Notes under the pieces: generated by a model
Seen by the model: only the letters and a program-made list of their open reading frames with translations
What the model was told of the DNA's origin: nothing
Databases searched by the model: none
Part shown: positions 6,535 to 15,197 of the stretch, piece after piece
Layout of the letters: each line of letters starts with the position of its first letter
Position numbering within the stretch: position 1 is the first letter of the stretch
Translations under genes and position numbers: made by a program
NCBI RefSeq assembly: GCF_000473265.1
Contig: NZ_KI421511.1
Location: forward strand, 7,599,314-7,663,313
DNA: 64,000 nt
Direction: 5' to 3'
Origin: Amycolatopsis thermoflava N1165
GTDB taxonomy: Bacteria > Actinomycetota > Actinomycetes > Mycobacteriales > Pseudonocardiaceae

Positions 6535-8391
6535 TCAGAACGGCAGCCGCAGCGCCAGGGCGTCCCGCACGGGGTCGTTCGCCCGGACAGCGTCCAATTC
6601 GGACGGTGACAGCGCCTTGCGGTAGAGCCGTACGTCGTCCAGCGCGCCGTCCAGTCCCATGCCCCCGTCGAGGCGGCGGCCCAGCCAGAACTGGAACGAC
6701 ACCCGCTCGGTCACCGAACCGGCCGCTGCCGGGCCCGCCGCCACCTGCACGCCGTCGACGAACAGCAGCAACTGGCCGCCGGTGCGCTGCAGCGCCACGT
6801 GGTGCCACTGCTGGTCGTTGAAGGCGCCCGCCGACGTGACCTGTTTCGTGCCCGCCGTGGTGGTCATCGACGCGATCAGGCGGTTCGCGGCCGGTTCACC
6901 GCGCAGCCAGATCTGTGGCGCGGTCGAGCCCATGCCGCCCATCCAGAAGAACACCTGGTTGGCCGTCGACGCGCCGTACCGGACCCAGCCGGTCCACGTG
7001 AAGTCGCCGTCGCCGACCACCTGCGCGCTGTCGTAGGGCACGCGCACGAAATCGTCCACGCCGTCCAGTTCCAGCGCGTCACCGTAGCGGCCGGGCACCG
7101 GAACCGGGCCGCCGATCAGGTAGGCGTCCGACCGTTCACCGGACACGTCCCGCGTCGTCGGGCCGGCCGAATTGCGCCAGCCCAGCACGTCCTCGGTGAA
7201 GCGGGCGAACCGGATCTCGTCGCGCGCGTCGACCGGGCCGCCCTCGTACATCAGGCCGATCTCGGTCGTGCGGGCGGACCGGTCGCTGATCTGCACCATG
7301 TCCGAGTAGCCGGACCACTCGTCGGTCACCCGCGTGCCCTGCTCGGCGTTCTCCCAGCTGCGGCCGCCGTCGTAGGACGAGCGGATCATCATCCACCGCC
7401 GCCGGTCGGTGTCCGACGGCGACGCGAACAGGATCCGGTCCGGCCCCGGCCGGTCCAGGCGCAGCAGCGAGCCCTGCACCATCGGCGTGACCAGGTCGGG
7501 GATCGTCCGGAACGGCTGGCTGAAGGTCTCGCCACCGTCGCGGCTGATCGCGTAGTCGCGGTTGCCGATGTCGGTGCCGCCCTGCTCGCGGCCGCCGGCG
7601 TAGATCGACCCGTCGGCGAGCTCGACGACGGTGATCTCCTGCGGCTTCTGCGTGAACGGGCCCTTCGCCTGGAACGGGTAGCTGTCCACCGCGCCGATGT
7701 GCCAGGTCGCGCCGTGGTCGTCGCTGTAGACGAGTGCGGCGTGGTTGGCCACCGGGTCGGTGCCCTGCGCGGTCTCCGCGTTCACCCCGAACACCAGGCG
7801 GCCGCGGTGCTCGCCCTTGGTGAGCTGGATCCCGTGCACCGGGCCCGAGGCGTACCACGCGTCCCACTCGGGCCTGCTGGCCTGCGCGCTGATGTCGACC
7901 GGCGCGGACCAGGTGAGCCCGTCGTCGTCGCTGTACTGCACGTGCGGCGGGCGGGCGCACGGTACGTCGCAGCCCTTGCCGTCGGTGCGGCCGGCGTTGT
8001 AGGTGGTGATCAGGACGATCCGGCCGGTCGTCCGGTCCACGATCGGGACCGGGTTGCCGTGCGTGTCGCCGTCTCCGGAGTTGATGACCTCCAGCGGTGA
8101 CCAGGTCCGGCCGCCGTCGGTGGAGCGCTTGAGGACGAGGTCGATGTCACCGGCGTCACCGCAGTCGTTGACCCGGCCCTCGGCGAACGCGAGCAGGGTG
8201 CCCGCGGTGCTCTTGACGATCGCGGGGATGCGGAAGCAGAAGTAGCCCTGCTCCTGCTTGGGGTTGAACAGCGACTGCTGGTCGAAGCCCGGTCTGGCGG
8301 TGTCGGCGGAGGCGGTGACCCCGCCGCCGAGCAGACTGGCGAACAGCACCGCCGCGAGCGGGACCGCGCGCCACGCTGCGAACGATCTCAT
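6535..8391 (-). CDS. Secreted sialidase (GH33) with LamG-type domain
   Basis: The 618-aa protein begins with a signal peptide (cleavage near ASA-DT, residue 30). The catalytic propeller carries the FRIP motif (53-56), AEGR at about 70-73, and five Asp boxes: STDGGRTW, SDDDGLTW, SDDHGATW, SRDGGETF, SYDGGRSW. A C-terminal LamG/concanavalin-like domain follows (ALELDGVDDFVRVPYDS; DVRLYRKALSPSELDAV). Such exo-sialidases release terminal sialic acid from glycoconjugates outside the cell. The ATG follows GGGAAGG. It is the last gene of the operon, 16 bases after the GH42 gene. Confidence 0.93.
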   Translation of the reverse strand: MRSFAAWRAVPLAAVLFASLLGGGVTASADTARPGFDQQSLFNPKQEQGYFCFRIPAIVKSTAGTLLAFAEGRVNDCGDAGDIDLVLKRSTDGGRTWSPLEVINSGDGDTHGNPVPIVDRTTGRIVLITTYNAGRTDGKGCDVPCARPPHVQYSDDDGLTWSAPVDISAQASRPEWDAWYASGPVHGIQLTKGEHRGRLVFGVNAETAQGTDPVANHAALVYSDDHGATWHIGAVDSYPFQAKGPFTQKPQEITVVELADGSIYAGGREQGGTDIGNRDYAISRDGGETFSQPFRTIPDLVTPMVQGSLLRLDRPGPDRILFASPSDTDRRRWMMIRSSYDGGRSWENAEQGTRVTDEWSGYSDMVQISDRSARTTEIGLMYEGGPVDARDEIRFARFTEDVLGWRNSAGPTTRDVSGERSDAYLIGGPVPVPGRYGDALELDGVDDFVRVPYDSAQVVGDGDFTWTGWVRYGASTANQVFFWMGGMGSTAPQIWLRGEPAANRLIASMTTTAGTKQVTSAGAFNDQQWHHVALQRTGGQLLLFVDGVQVAAGPAAAGSVTERVSFQFWLGRRLDGGMGLDGALDDVRLYRKALSPSELDAVRANDPVRDALALRLPF

Positions 8392-8407
8392 GTGCCTTCC
8401 CTTCGGT

Positions 8408-10381
8408 TTAGTGGAGCCGGAGGACTGCGACGCCGCGCGGTGGCAACGTGTGCCGGGCCGACGGCGCGGAACCGGTGAGCAGGTCGGGGGCCGGTTCTCC
8501 CAGGTCCACCGCGACCGCATCCGTGTTGTGGTTGAGCAGGAACAGGAACTGCCGGTCCGCGGCTTCCCGGCGGACCGCCTGGACACCGGCGGGCAGGCCG
8601 GGCAGGACCGGCCGCACACCCGCTTCCGCGGCCACCCGGTCGACCAGCTCGCGCATCCCGGCCGGGTCCAGCCGCGTGCCGAGGTACCAGGCGACACCCG
8701 CGCCGTAGGCGTGGCGGGTCACCGCGGGAGAGCCGGCCAGGTCGCCGCCGTCGAAGGACGCGACCGCCTCCGCGCCCCTCAGCTCGATGGCTTCCGACCA
8801 CAGCCTGCCGGTCCACTCCGGACTCAACGGCACCGACGTGCCCGGCGCCAGCGGCCAGAACTCCTCCACCGACACCCCGAGCGCTTCCCGCAGCGGGGCC
8901 ACCGGGTAGCCACCGAGGTGGGCGCGGTCGCACGAGTCGACGATGCCGGAGAAGAACGACACCACCAGGTGCCCGCCGCCCTCGACGTACCGCCGCAGGC
9001 CCTCGGCGGTCTCCGCATCGAGGAGGTACAGGTTCGGCACCACGACCAGCTTGTACCCCGCCGGCCGGTCGGGGCGCACCACGTCGCAGGAGATGCCGGC
9101 GTCGAAGAACGGCGCGTAGTGCGCCAGGTGCGCGTCGAGCTGCGTGACGTCGGCCGACGGGTGCGCGTCCAGCTCCAGCGCCCACCAGCTGTTCCAGTCG
9201 TGCAGGAACGCCACGTCCGACCGCACCCGCGTGCCCGCCACGTCGGCCAGCGCCGCGAGGTCCTGCCCGAGCGCCCGCGCCTCCGCGAACACCCGGGTGT
9301 CCGCGCCGGCGTGCGGCACCATCGCCGAGTGGAACTTCTCCGCGCCACCGCGGCTCTGCCGCCACTGGAAGAACATCGCCGCGTCCGCGCCCCGCGCCAC
9401 CGCCTGCAGCACACCCTGCCGCATCACGCCGGGGGCCTTGGCGCCGTTGTGCTTGCGCCAGTTCACCGCGCTCGGCGCGTGCTCCAGCAGCATCCACGGC
9501 TGCCCGTTCTTCAGCGACCGCACCACGTCGTACCCGAACGCCGCCTCGACGTGCCCGCGCGGGTCGTAGGGCTCGGGGTAGGAGTCCAGCGACACCACAT
9601 CCTCGTGCGGCTCCCACGCGTGCCAGTCCAGCGCCTTCTGCACCAGCCCGACGAAGTTGGTGGTGAGCGGGACGTCCGGCGTGACCCGGCGCAGCACCTC
9701 CGCCTCCACCCGGTAGCACGCCAGCGACGCGTCGGAGGAGAACCGCTGGTAGTCCAGCTGCTGGGCGGGGTTGCGGAAGGACGGCGCCACCCGCGGCGGC
9801 TGGATCTCGGCCCAGTCCGAGTAGCCCTGCGACCAGAACGTCGTCGACCACGCCGCGTTCAGCGCGTCCAGCGTGCCGTACCGCTCGCGCAGCCAGGACC
9901 GGAAGTCCTCGGCGGAGGTGTCGCAGTAGCACGCCCGGATGTGGCAGCCGTACTCGTTGCCGACGTGCCAGATCTTCAGCGCCGGGTGGTCGCCGTACCG
10001 GTTCGCGAGCTGCTCCACCAGCCGCGCCGCGTGCTCGCGGAACACCGGGCTGGACGGGCAGAACTGCTGCCGCGAACCCGGCGAGAGCCGCGTCCCGTCT
10101 TCGCGCACGGGCAGCACCTCGGGGTGGCGGTGGGTCAGCCACGGCGGCGGCGAGGCGGTCATCGTCGCCAGCGCCACCTGGATACCGGCCGCCGCGAGCT
10201 TGTCCATCACGGTGTCGACCCAGCCGAAGTCGTATTCGCCCGGCCGCGGCTCGACCTTCGCCCAGGAGAAGACGCCGAGCGTCACCAGCGTGACCCCGGC
10301 CTCGGTCATCAGCTTGACGTCCTCGTCCCAGACGTCCTCGGCCCAGTGTTCCGGGTTGTAGTCCGCGCCGTAGTGGATCAC
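8408..10381 (-). CDS. GH42 beta-galactosidase
   Basis: The 657-aa protein starts GTG (VIHYGADYNPEHW) at a GTGA overlap with the aldolase gene. It is a full-length GH42 enzyme: TIM barrel with acid/base Glu143 in HVGNEYGCH, nucleophile Glu300 in MLLEHAPSAVNW, then trimerisation and beta domains to the C-terminus. Four Cys (108, 146, 151, 153) match the family zinc site. There is no signal peptide, so it acts in the cytosol on imported beta-galactosides. Together with the sialidase it could remove galactose exposed after desialylation (inference). Confidence 0.93.
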   Translation of the reverse strand: MIHYGADYNPEHWAEDVWDEDVKLMTEAGVTLVTLGVFSWAKVEPRPGEYDFGWVDTVMDKLAAAGIQVALATMTASPPPWLTHRHPEVLPVREDGTRLSPGSRQQFCPSSPVFREHAARLVEQLANRYGDHPALKIWHVGNEYGCHIRACYCDTSAEDFRSWLRERYGTLDALNAAWSTTFWSQGYSDWAEIQPPRVAPSFRNPAQQLDYQRFSSDASLACYRVEAEVLRRVTPDVPLTTNFVGLVQKALDWHAWEPHEDVVSLDSYPEPYDPRGHVEAAFGYDVVRSLKNGQPWMLLEHAPSAVNWRKHNGAKAPGVMRQGVLQAVARGADAAMFFQWRQSRGGAEKFHSAMVPHAGADTRVFAEARALGQDLAALADVAGTRVRSDVAFLHDWNSWWALELDAHPSADVTQLDAHLAHYAPFFDAGISCDVVRPDRPAGYKLVVVPNLYLLDAETAEGLRRYVEGGGHLVVSFFSGIVDSCDRAHLGGYPVAPLREALGVSVEEFWPLAPGTSVPLSPEWTGRLWSEAIELRGAEAVASFDGGDLAGSPAVTRHAYGAGVAWYLGTRLDPAGMRELVDRVAAEAGVRPVLPGLPAGVQAVRREAADRQFLFLLNHNTDAVAVDLGEPAPDLLTGSAPSARHTLPPRGVAVLRLH

Positions 10382-11301
10382 AGCAGGCCCGCCTCCGTGA
10401 GCGCACCCTTGATGCGCAACAGTTCCTCGTCGTTGAGCGGCAGTTGCGGCGGCGCCATCACCGAGTTGTCGATGAACCCGCGCATCTTCATCGCCGCCTT
10501 GAACGCGCCGAGCCCGGCCGAGCCGCGGCCCATCCGCTCCGGCGGCGCGGCATGCGTGATGTCGTACAGCCGCATGAGCCGGTTCTGTTCCCGCCGTGCC
10601 GTGGCAAGGTCGCCCGCCCGCACCCGGTCCCAGATCGTCACGTACCCGGCAGGGTCCACATTGGCCAGTCCGGGCACCGCGCCGTCCGCGCCCATCTGCA
10701 GCGCGAGGTCCACCACCAGTTCGGACCCGGTGAACACGGCGAACTCCGACAGCCCGCGCTCCCGGCGGCCCAGCAGCAGCGCGCCGAACCCGGCCTCGTC
10801 GCCGCTGGAGTCCTTCAGCCCGGCCAGCACGCCGTCCTCGGCCAGCCGCAGGACCATCTCCCGGTCCAGCTTCGAGTGCACCGCGACCGGGATGTCGTAG
10901 GCGAAGATCGGCAGCGCGGCCTGCGCGTGCAGCAGCCGGAAGTGCTGCTCGATCTCCGCGGTGTGCGTGCGGGTGTAGTAGGGCGCGGTGATGACGAGGG
11001 CGTCCGCGCCGGCCTCCTCGGCGACCCGGATGTGCTCGGCGACCCGCAGCGTCGTCATGTCGATGCACCCGGCGAGCACCGGGACCCGGCCGCCGACGTG
11101 CGCCACCGCCGTCTCGATCACCACCCGGCGCTGCCGGTCCGGCAGGAACGCCACCTCGCTGGACGAGCCCAGCACGAACACCCCGTGCACCCCGGCGTCC
11201 AGCTGGACGTCCAGGTGCCGGCGCAGCGAGTCCACGTCGATGGTGAAGTCGTCGCGGAACGGGGTGCACAGCGGGGGGATGATGCCGGTGAATCGAGTCA
11301 T
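10378..11301 (-). CDS. DapA/NanA-family aldolase (sialate or keto-deoxy sugar acid lyase)
   Basis: The 307-aa class I aldolase has Schiff-base Lys163 in GLKDSSGD, Tyr135 in FAYDIP and the carboxylate-binding loop GSSSEVAF at 45-52. The family splits 2-keto acids such as N-acetylneuraminate, 2-keto-3-deoxygluconate or dihydrodipicolinate. Operon context with a sialidase favours N-acetylneuraminate lyase. However, canonical NanA has GSTGE and a K-F-T type motif, while GSSSE and KDSSGD look closer to keto-deoxy sugar acid aldolases. ATGA overlap upstream and GTGA overlap downstream indicate tight coupling in the operon. Confidence 0.8.
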   Translation of the reverse strand: MTRFTGIIPPLCTPFRDDFTIDVDSLRRHLDVQLDAGVHGVFVLGSSSEVAFLPDRQRRVVIETAVAHVGGRVPVLAGCIDMTTLRVAEHIRVAEEAGADALVITAPYYTRTHTAEIEQHFRLLHAQAALPIFAYDIPVAVHSKLDREMVLRLAEDGVLAGLKDSSGDEAGFGALLLGRRERGLSEFAVFTGSELVVDLALQMGADGAVPGLANVDPAGYVTIWDRVRAGDLATARREQNRLMRLYDITHAAPPERMGRGSAGLGAFKAAMKMRGFIDNSVMAPPQLPLNDEELLRIKGALTEAGLL

Positions 11302-12254
11302 CGCACGCTCACTTCGAGTTCGGGGTGGATGCAGTGGTAGGTGTGCCCGTCGCCGGCGTCGGCGGACGGGGGCACCGCGGCCGCGCACTCGTCCGTCGCT
11401 TTCGGACAGCGGGTGCGGAAGGCGCACCCGCTCGGCGGGCTGACCGCGGACGGCACCGGCCCGGTCAGGACTATGGGTTCGATCGGGTTCAGCAGGCTCG
11501 GCGTGGCGGAGAACAACGCCCGCGTGTACGGGTGCCGCGCGTCGCCGGGGATCGCCGCGGCCGGGGCGTCTTCGACGATGCGGCCCAGGTACATCGTGAC
11601 GATGCGGTCGCTCATCTTGCGCACGGTCTGGATGTCGTGCGACACGAAGATCATCGCCAGCCCCAGCCGGTCCCGCAGGTCGAGCAGCAGGTTGAGGATC
11701 TGCGCGCGCACCGACACGTCCAGCGCCGAGGTCGGCTCGTCGGCGACCAGCAGCGAGGGCTCCAGCGCCAGCGCACGCGCGATCGCCACGCGTTGCCGCT
11801 GGCCGCCGGACAGCTGGCCGGGCACCGCGTCCGCGACGCTGGGCGGCAGGCCGACCAGCTCCATCAGCTCGCGCACCCGCTCGGCCCGCTGCGCCGGGGT
11901 GCCGACGCGGTGCACGTCGAGCGGGTCCCGCACGATGCGGGCGATCGACATCCGCCGGTTCAGCGCGGTCGACGGGTCCTGGAAGATCATGCCGATGTCG
12001 CGGCCGAACCCACGCTGGTCCGACACCGGTTCGCCTCGGTAGCGCACGACGCCGCTGGTCGGCTTCTGCAGCCCGACGACCACCTTCGCCAGCGTGGTCT
12101 TGCCGCACCCGGACTCGCCGACCACGCCGATCGTTTCGCCGGGCCGCACGGTCAGCGTCGCGTCCGTCAGCGCGTGCACGGAGTCGTGCCCGAACAGGCC
12201 GGACGAGCGGATCTTGTGCACCACGTGCACCCGGTCCAGTTCCAGCAGGGTCAT
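11298..12254 (-). CDS. Oligopeptide/dipeptide-type ABC transporter ATPase (OppF-like)
   Basis: The 318-aa ATPase shows Walker A GESGCGKTT, signature LSGGQRQRVAIARAL, Walker B LLVADEPTSALD and the C-terminal oligo_HPY domain with Cys residues (CAFRTRCPKATDEC and HCIHPELE) that binds an iron-sulfur cluster in this subfamily. It powers import together with the fused permease-ATPase encoded just upstream. Its start overlaps that stop as ATGA. Family 5 importers carry peptides, nickel or sialic acid. The sialidase operon points to a sialoside or sialic acid cargo. Confidence 0.92.
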   Translation of the reverse strand: MTLLELDRVHVVHKIRSSGLFGHDSVHALTDATLTVRPGETIGVVGESGCGKTTLAKVVVGLQKPTSGVVRYRGEPVSDQRGFGRDIGMIFQDPSTALNRRMSIARIVRDPLDVHRVGTPAQRAERVRELMELVGLPPSVADAVPGQLSGGQRQRVAIARALALEPSLLVADEPTSALDVSVRAQILNLLLDLRDRLGLAMIFVSHDIQTVRKMSDRIVTMYLGRIVEDAPAAAIPGDARHPYTRALFSATPSLLNPIEPIVLTGPVPSAVSPPSGCAFRTRCPKATDECAAAVPPSADAGDGHTYHCIHPELEVSVR

Positions 12255-14227
12255 GCCGGCGCTCCCTTCACCAGGACCTCCGGTTCCGCCATCGGTTCGG
12301 CGGGGTGGTGGCACGCGACGAGGTGGTCCATCCCGGATCCCGCCACCACCGGCAGGTCGGTGCGGCAGTGCGCCCGCGCCGCCGGGCAGCGGTCGGCGAA
12401 CCGGCAGCCGGGCGCGAAGTCCGCCGGGGCCGGGACGACGCCCTTGATCTGGGTGAGCCGGGCGTCGTTCTCCTCCAGCGACAGCACCGCGCTGAGCAGG
12501 CCGCGCGTGTAGTGGTGCCGCGGTGCGCCGACGACCTGCGCGGTGGTGCCGGCCTCGGCGACCTGCCCGCCGTACATCACGACCACGCGATCGGCCACAT
12601 CGGACACCAGCGCCAGGTCGTGCGACACCAGCACCAGCGCGAAGCCCAGTTCCTCCTGCAGGCGCAGCAGCAGCGAGATCACCTGTGCCTGCACAGTGAC
12701 GTCCAGCGCGGTGGTCGGCTCGTCGGCCACGATCAGCCTGGGGCTGCGGGACAACGCCATCGCGATCAGCACCCGCTGCCGCTGCCCGCCGGACAGCTCG
12801 TGCGGGTAGGCCCGCAGCGTGCGGTCCGGGTCGAGGTTGACCAGCTCCACCAGCTCGCGCGGGGTGCGGGTGCCGCCGCGGCGGGTGAACTGCTTGAGCT
12901 GCGCCTGGATCGTCATCGCCGGGTTCAGCGAGCTGAGCGCGTCCTGGTAGATCATCGCGATGTCGTGGCCGAGGTGCCGCCGCCGCGCGGACGGTTTCAT
13001 CGTGAGCAGGTCCTCGCCCGCGAACCGGATCCGGCCGGACAGCCGCGCGGTCCGCGGCTGCAGCCCGACGATCGACAGCGCGGTCAGCGACTTGCCGCAG
13101 CCCGATTCGCCGATCAGGCCGAGCACCTCGCCCGAGCGCACGGTGAACGAGACGTCGTCGACGACGTTGACCCCGTTGTGCCGCTCCGGGAACGCGATCG
13201 TCAGCCCCTCGACGGAGAGCAGGGTGTCCCGCCCGGTCAGCGCACGGGCGCGGCGGGACAGCCGTTCGCCCACCTCGCGCAGACCGCGGATCGGCAGCAC
13301 CGGCGCGACGTTCTCGGCCGCCTCCTCGGCGACGACCGCCTTGGCGACCTCCGCCGCCTTCGCGGTGCGGGACGACGGCGCCGCCCACGCGTCGGAAATC
13401 CCTTCGGACAGCACGTTCAGCGCCAGCACCGTGAACAGGATCATCAGACCCGGGAACAACGTGGCCCACCAGCCGCCGTTGAGCACCATGTCCTTGCCGT
13501 CGGCGAGCACCGAGCCCCACGACGGGTCGGGCGGCTGGATGCCGGCGCCGATGAACGACAGCGACGCCTCGAACACGATCGCGTCGGCCACCATCACCGT
13601 GCAGAACACCAGGATCGGCGCGGCGCAGTTCACCGCCACGTGCTTGACCAGGATGAAGAACCGGCGCGCGCCGATGATGTGCTCGGCCGCGACGTAGTCC
13701 TCGCTGTACTGCGCCAGCACGTTCGCCCGCACCACGCGCGCGACCGGCGGCACGTTGACGAACGCGATCGCCAGGATCAGCACCCCGATGCCGCGGCCGA
13801 ACACCGCGACGAGCACGGCCGCGAGCGCGATGCCGGGGAAGGCCATCAGCACGTCGAGCACGCGCATGACCACCGAGTCCACCCCGCGCCGGGAGGTCGC
13901 CGCGAGCGCCCCGATCAGCGCGCCGCAGACCAGCGCCAGCGCGGCGGCGCCGAGCCCGATCGCGAGCGACCAGCGGGCGCCGTGCACCACGCGGGAGAGG
14001 ATGTCGCGGCCGGACTGGTCGGTGCCGAACCAGTGCGCGGCGTTCGGCCCGGTGACCTCGGTGCCCAGCGCGTAGGGGTCCTTGACCAGCAGCGGGCCGA
14101 TCAGCGCCACCAGCGCGAGCACGGCCAGCACCCCGATCGCGATCCACGACGCCGTGTTGAACCGGCGGAACCGGATACCGGGCCGGGACAGGCGCTTGGT
14201 GAGCCCGGGCCGGTACAGCTGCCGCAT
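12251..14227 (-). CDS. Fused ABC permease-ATPase (DppC-DppD type)
   Basis: This 658-aa protein joins two subunits that are normally separate. Residues about 1-290 are a DppC-like permease with its N-terminal helix (ASWIAIGVLAVLALVALIGP), the GTDQSGRDILSR motif and the EAA-loop region YVAAEHIIGA. A linker with Ala/Glu-rich sequence follows. Residues about 330-658 are an OppD-like ATPase (GESGCGKSLTALSIVGLQ, LSGGQRQRVLIAMALSRSP, oligo_HPY tail). There is no internal stop or strong internal start. The start shares one base with the upstream permease stop (TGATG). Confidence 0.92.
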   Translation of the reverse strand: MRQLYRPGLTKRLSRPGIRFRRFNTASWIAIGVLAVLALVALIGPLLVKDPYALGTEVTGPNAAHWFGTDQSGRDILSRVVHGARWSLAIGLGAAALALVCGALIGALAATSRRGVDSVVMRVLDVLMAFPGIALAAVLVAVFGRGIGVLILAIAFVNVPPVARVVRANVLAQYSEDYVAAEHIIGARRFFILVKHVAVNCAAPILVFCTVMVADAIVFEASLSFIGAGIQPPDPSWGSVLADGKDMVLNGGWWATLFPGLMILFTVLALNVLSEGISDAWAAPSSRTAKAAEVAKAVVAEEAAENVAPVLPIRGLREVGERLSRRARALTGRDTLLSVEGLTIAFPERHNGVNVVDDVSFTVRSGEVLGLIGESGCGKSLTALSIVGLQPRTARLSGRIRFAGEDLLTMKPSARRRHLGHDIAMIYQDALSSLNPAMTIQAQLKQFTRRGGTRTPRELVELVNLDPDRTLRAYPHELSGGQRQRVLIAMALSRSPRLIVADEPTTALDVTVQAQVISLLLRLQEELGFALVLVSHDLALVSDVADRVVVMYGGQVAEAGTTAQVVGAPRHHYTRGLLSAVLSLEENDARLTQIKGVVPAPADFAPGCRFADRCPAARAHCRTDLPVVAGSGMDHLVACHHPAEPMAEPEVLVKGAPA

Positions 14228-15186
14228 CACGACCGGCTCCGCAGGCGCGGGTTCACGATCAGGTACAGCACGTCGACGATCAGGTTGACCAGGACGAACC
14301 CGACCGCGATGGTGATCACGAAGCCCTGGACCTTCGCGGTGTCGCCGTCCTTGACGGCCTGGATCATGTTCTGTCCCATCCCGGGCAGCGCGAACATCGT
14401 CTCGATCACGACGGCGCCGCCCAGCAGGTAGCCGACCCGCAGGCCGAGCACGGTGAGGGGGTTGATCAGCGCGTTGCGCAGCACGTTGCGGCCGACGACC
14501 ACCACCGGCGGCAGCCCGCCGCCGCGCGCGGTGCGGACGTAGTCCTTGTCCAGCTCCTCGACCATCGAGGTGCGGATGATGCGCGTCAGCTGCGCGGCGA
14601 CCGGCAGCGCGAGCGAGATCGCGGGCAGCGCCAGCGAGTTGAGCCAGCCGCCGAACGAGTCGGCCGGGCTGACGTAGCCGCTGGTGGGGAAGAGCCCTTC
14701 GCCCACCGCGAGCCACTGGACGAGCAGCACCGCGATCCAGAACGCGGGCGCGGCGACACCGGCCAGCGTGACGATCCGGATCAGCTGGTCCGGCCAGCGG
14801 TCGCGGAACAGCGCCGACGTCACGCCGAGCACGAGCCCGGCGACGATCGCGATCAGCAGGCCCAGCAGGGTGAGCTGCACGGTCAGCGGCAGCGCGGTGG
14901 CGATGACCTGCCCGACCGGCTCCTTCGTGATCACGCTGGTGCCGAAGTCGCCCCGCAGCAGGTGCCACACGAAGTGCACGTACTGCAGCGGGAGCGGGTC
15001 GAGCAGGCCGTTCTCCTGGCGGAACTGCTGGAGCTGTTCCGGTGTGGGGTTGGCGTCGCCGAGCGCGGCCACGGCCGTGTCCACGGGGGAGAACCGCATG
15101 ACGATGAAGACGAACAGGACCACCCCGAGCACCAGCGGGATCAGGGCGAGGATGCGGGCGAGCAGCATCCGCACGACGACGGCCAC
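14227..15186 (-). CDS. ABC transporter permease (DppB type)
   Basis: The 319-aa inner-membrane permease has about six helices, beginning ILALIPLVLGVVLFVFIVMR, and the binding-protein-dependent transport loop around YVRTARGGGLPPVVVVGRN. It starts at a GTG (VAVVVRMLL) with GAGGAG seven bases upstream. The ATG six codons later is an alternative. It forms the translocation pore with the permease half of the fused protein downstream. It sits 11 bases after the binding-protein stop in the same operon. Confidence 0.92.
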   Translation of the reverse strand: MAVVVRMLLARILALIPLVLGVVLFVFIVMRFSPVDTAVAALGDANPTPEQLQQFRQENGLLDPLPLQYVHFVWHLLRGDFGTSVITKEPVGQVIATALPLTVQLTLLGLLIAIVAGLVLGVTSALFRDRWPDQLIRIVTLAGVAAPAFWIAVLLVQWLAVGEGLFPTSGYVSPADSFGGWLNSLALPAISLALPVAAQLTRIIRTSMVEELDKDYVRTARGGGLPPVVVVGRNVLRNALINPLTVLGLRVGYLLGGAVVIETMFALPGMGQNMIQAVKDGDTAKVQGFVITIAVGFVLVNLIVDVLYLIVNPRLRSRS

Positions 15187-15197
15187 GGCAGCGCTCC

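Noticed and set aside
4001-6808. A 935-codon minus-strand frame ending VPPAGLEPAT
   Set aside because: It is antisense to the reductase and dehalogenase genes, and its PAGLEPAT end is the reverse complement of a tRNA T-arm, a well-known annotation artefact.
8258-10900. An 880-codon plus-strand frame opposite the sialidase and GH42 genes
   Set aside because: Its composition (His/Arg/Pro/Val-rich) is that of a GC-rich antisense shadow; the opposite strand has full catalytic motifs of two known families.
11298-14147. A 949-codon minus-strand frame that fuses two ATPases
   Set aside because: Its first two thirds are a wrong-frame reading of the fused permease-ATPase gene; only the end after 12254 is a real ATPase.
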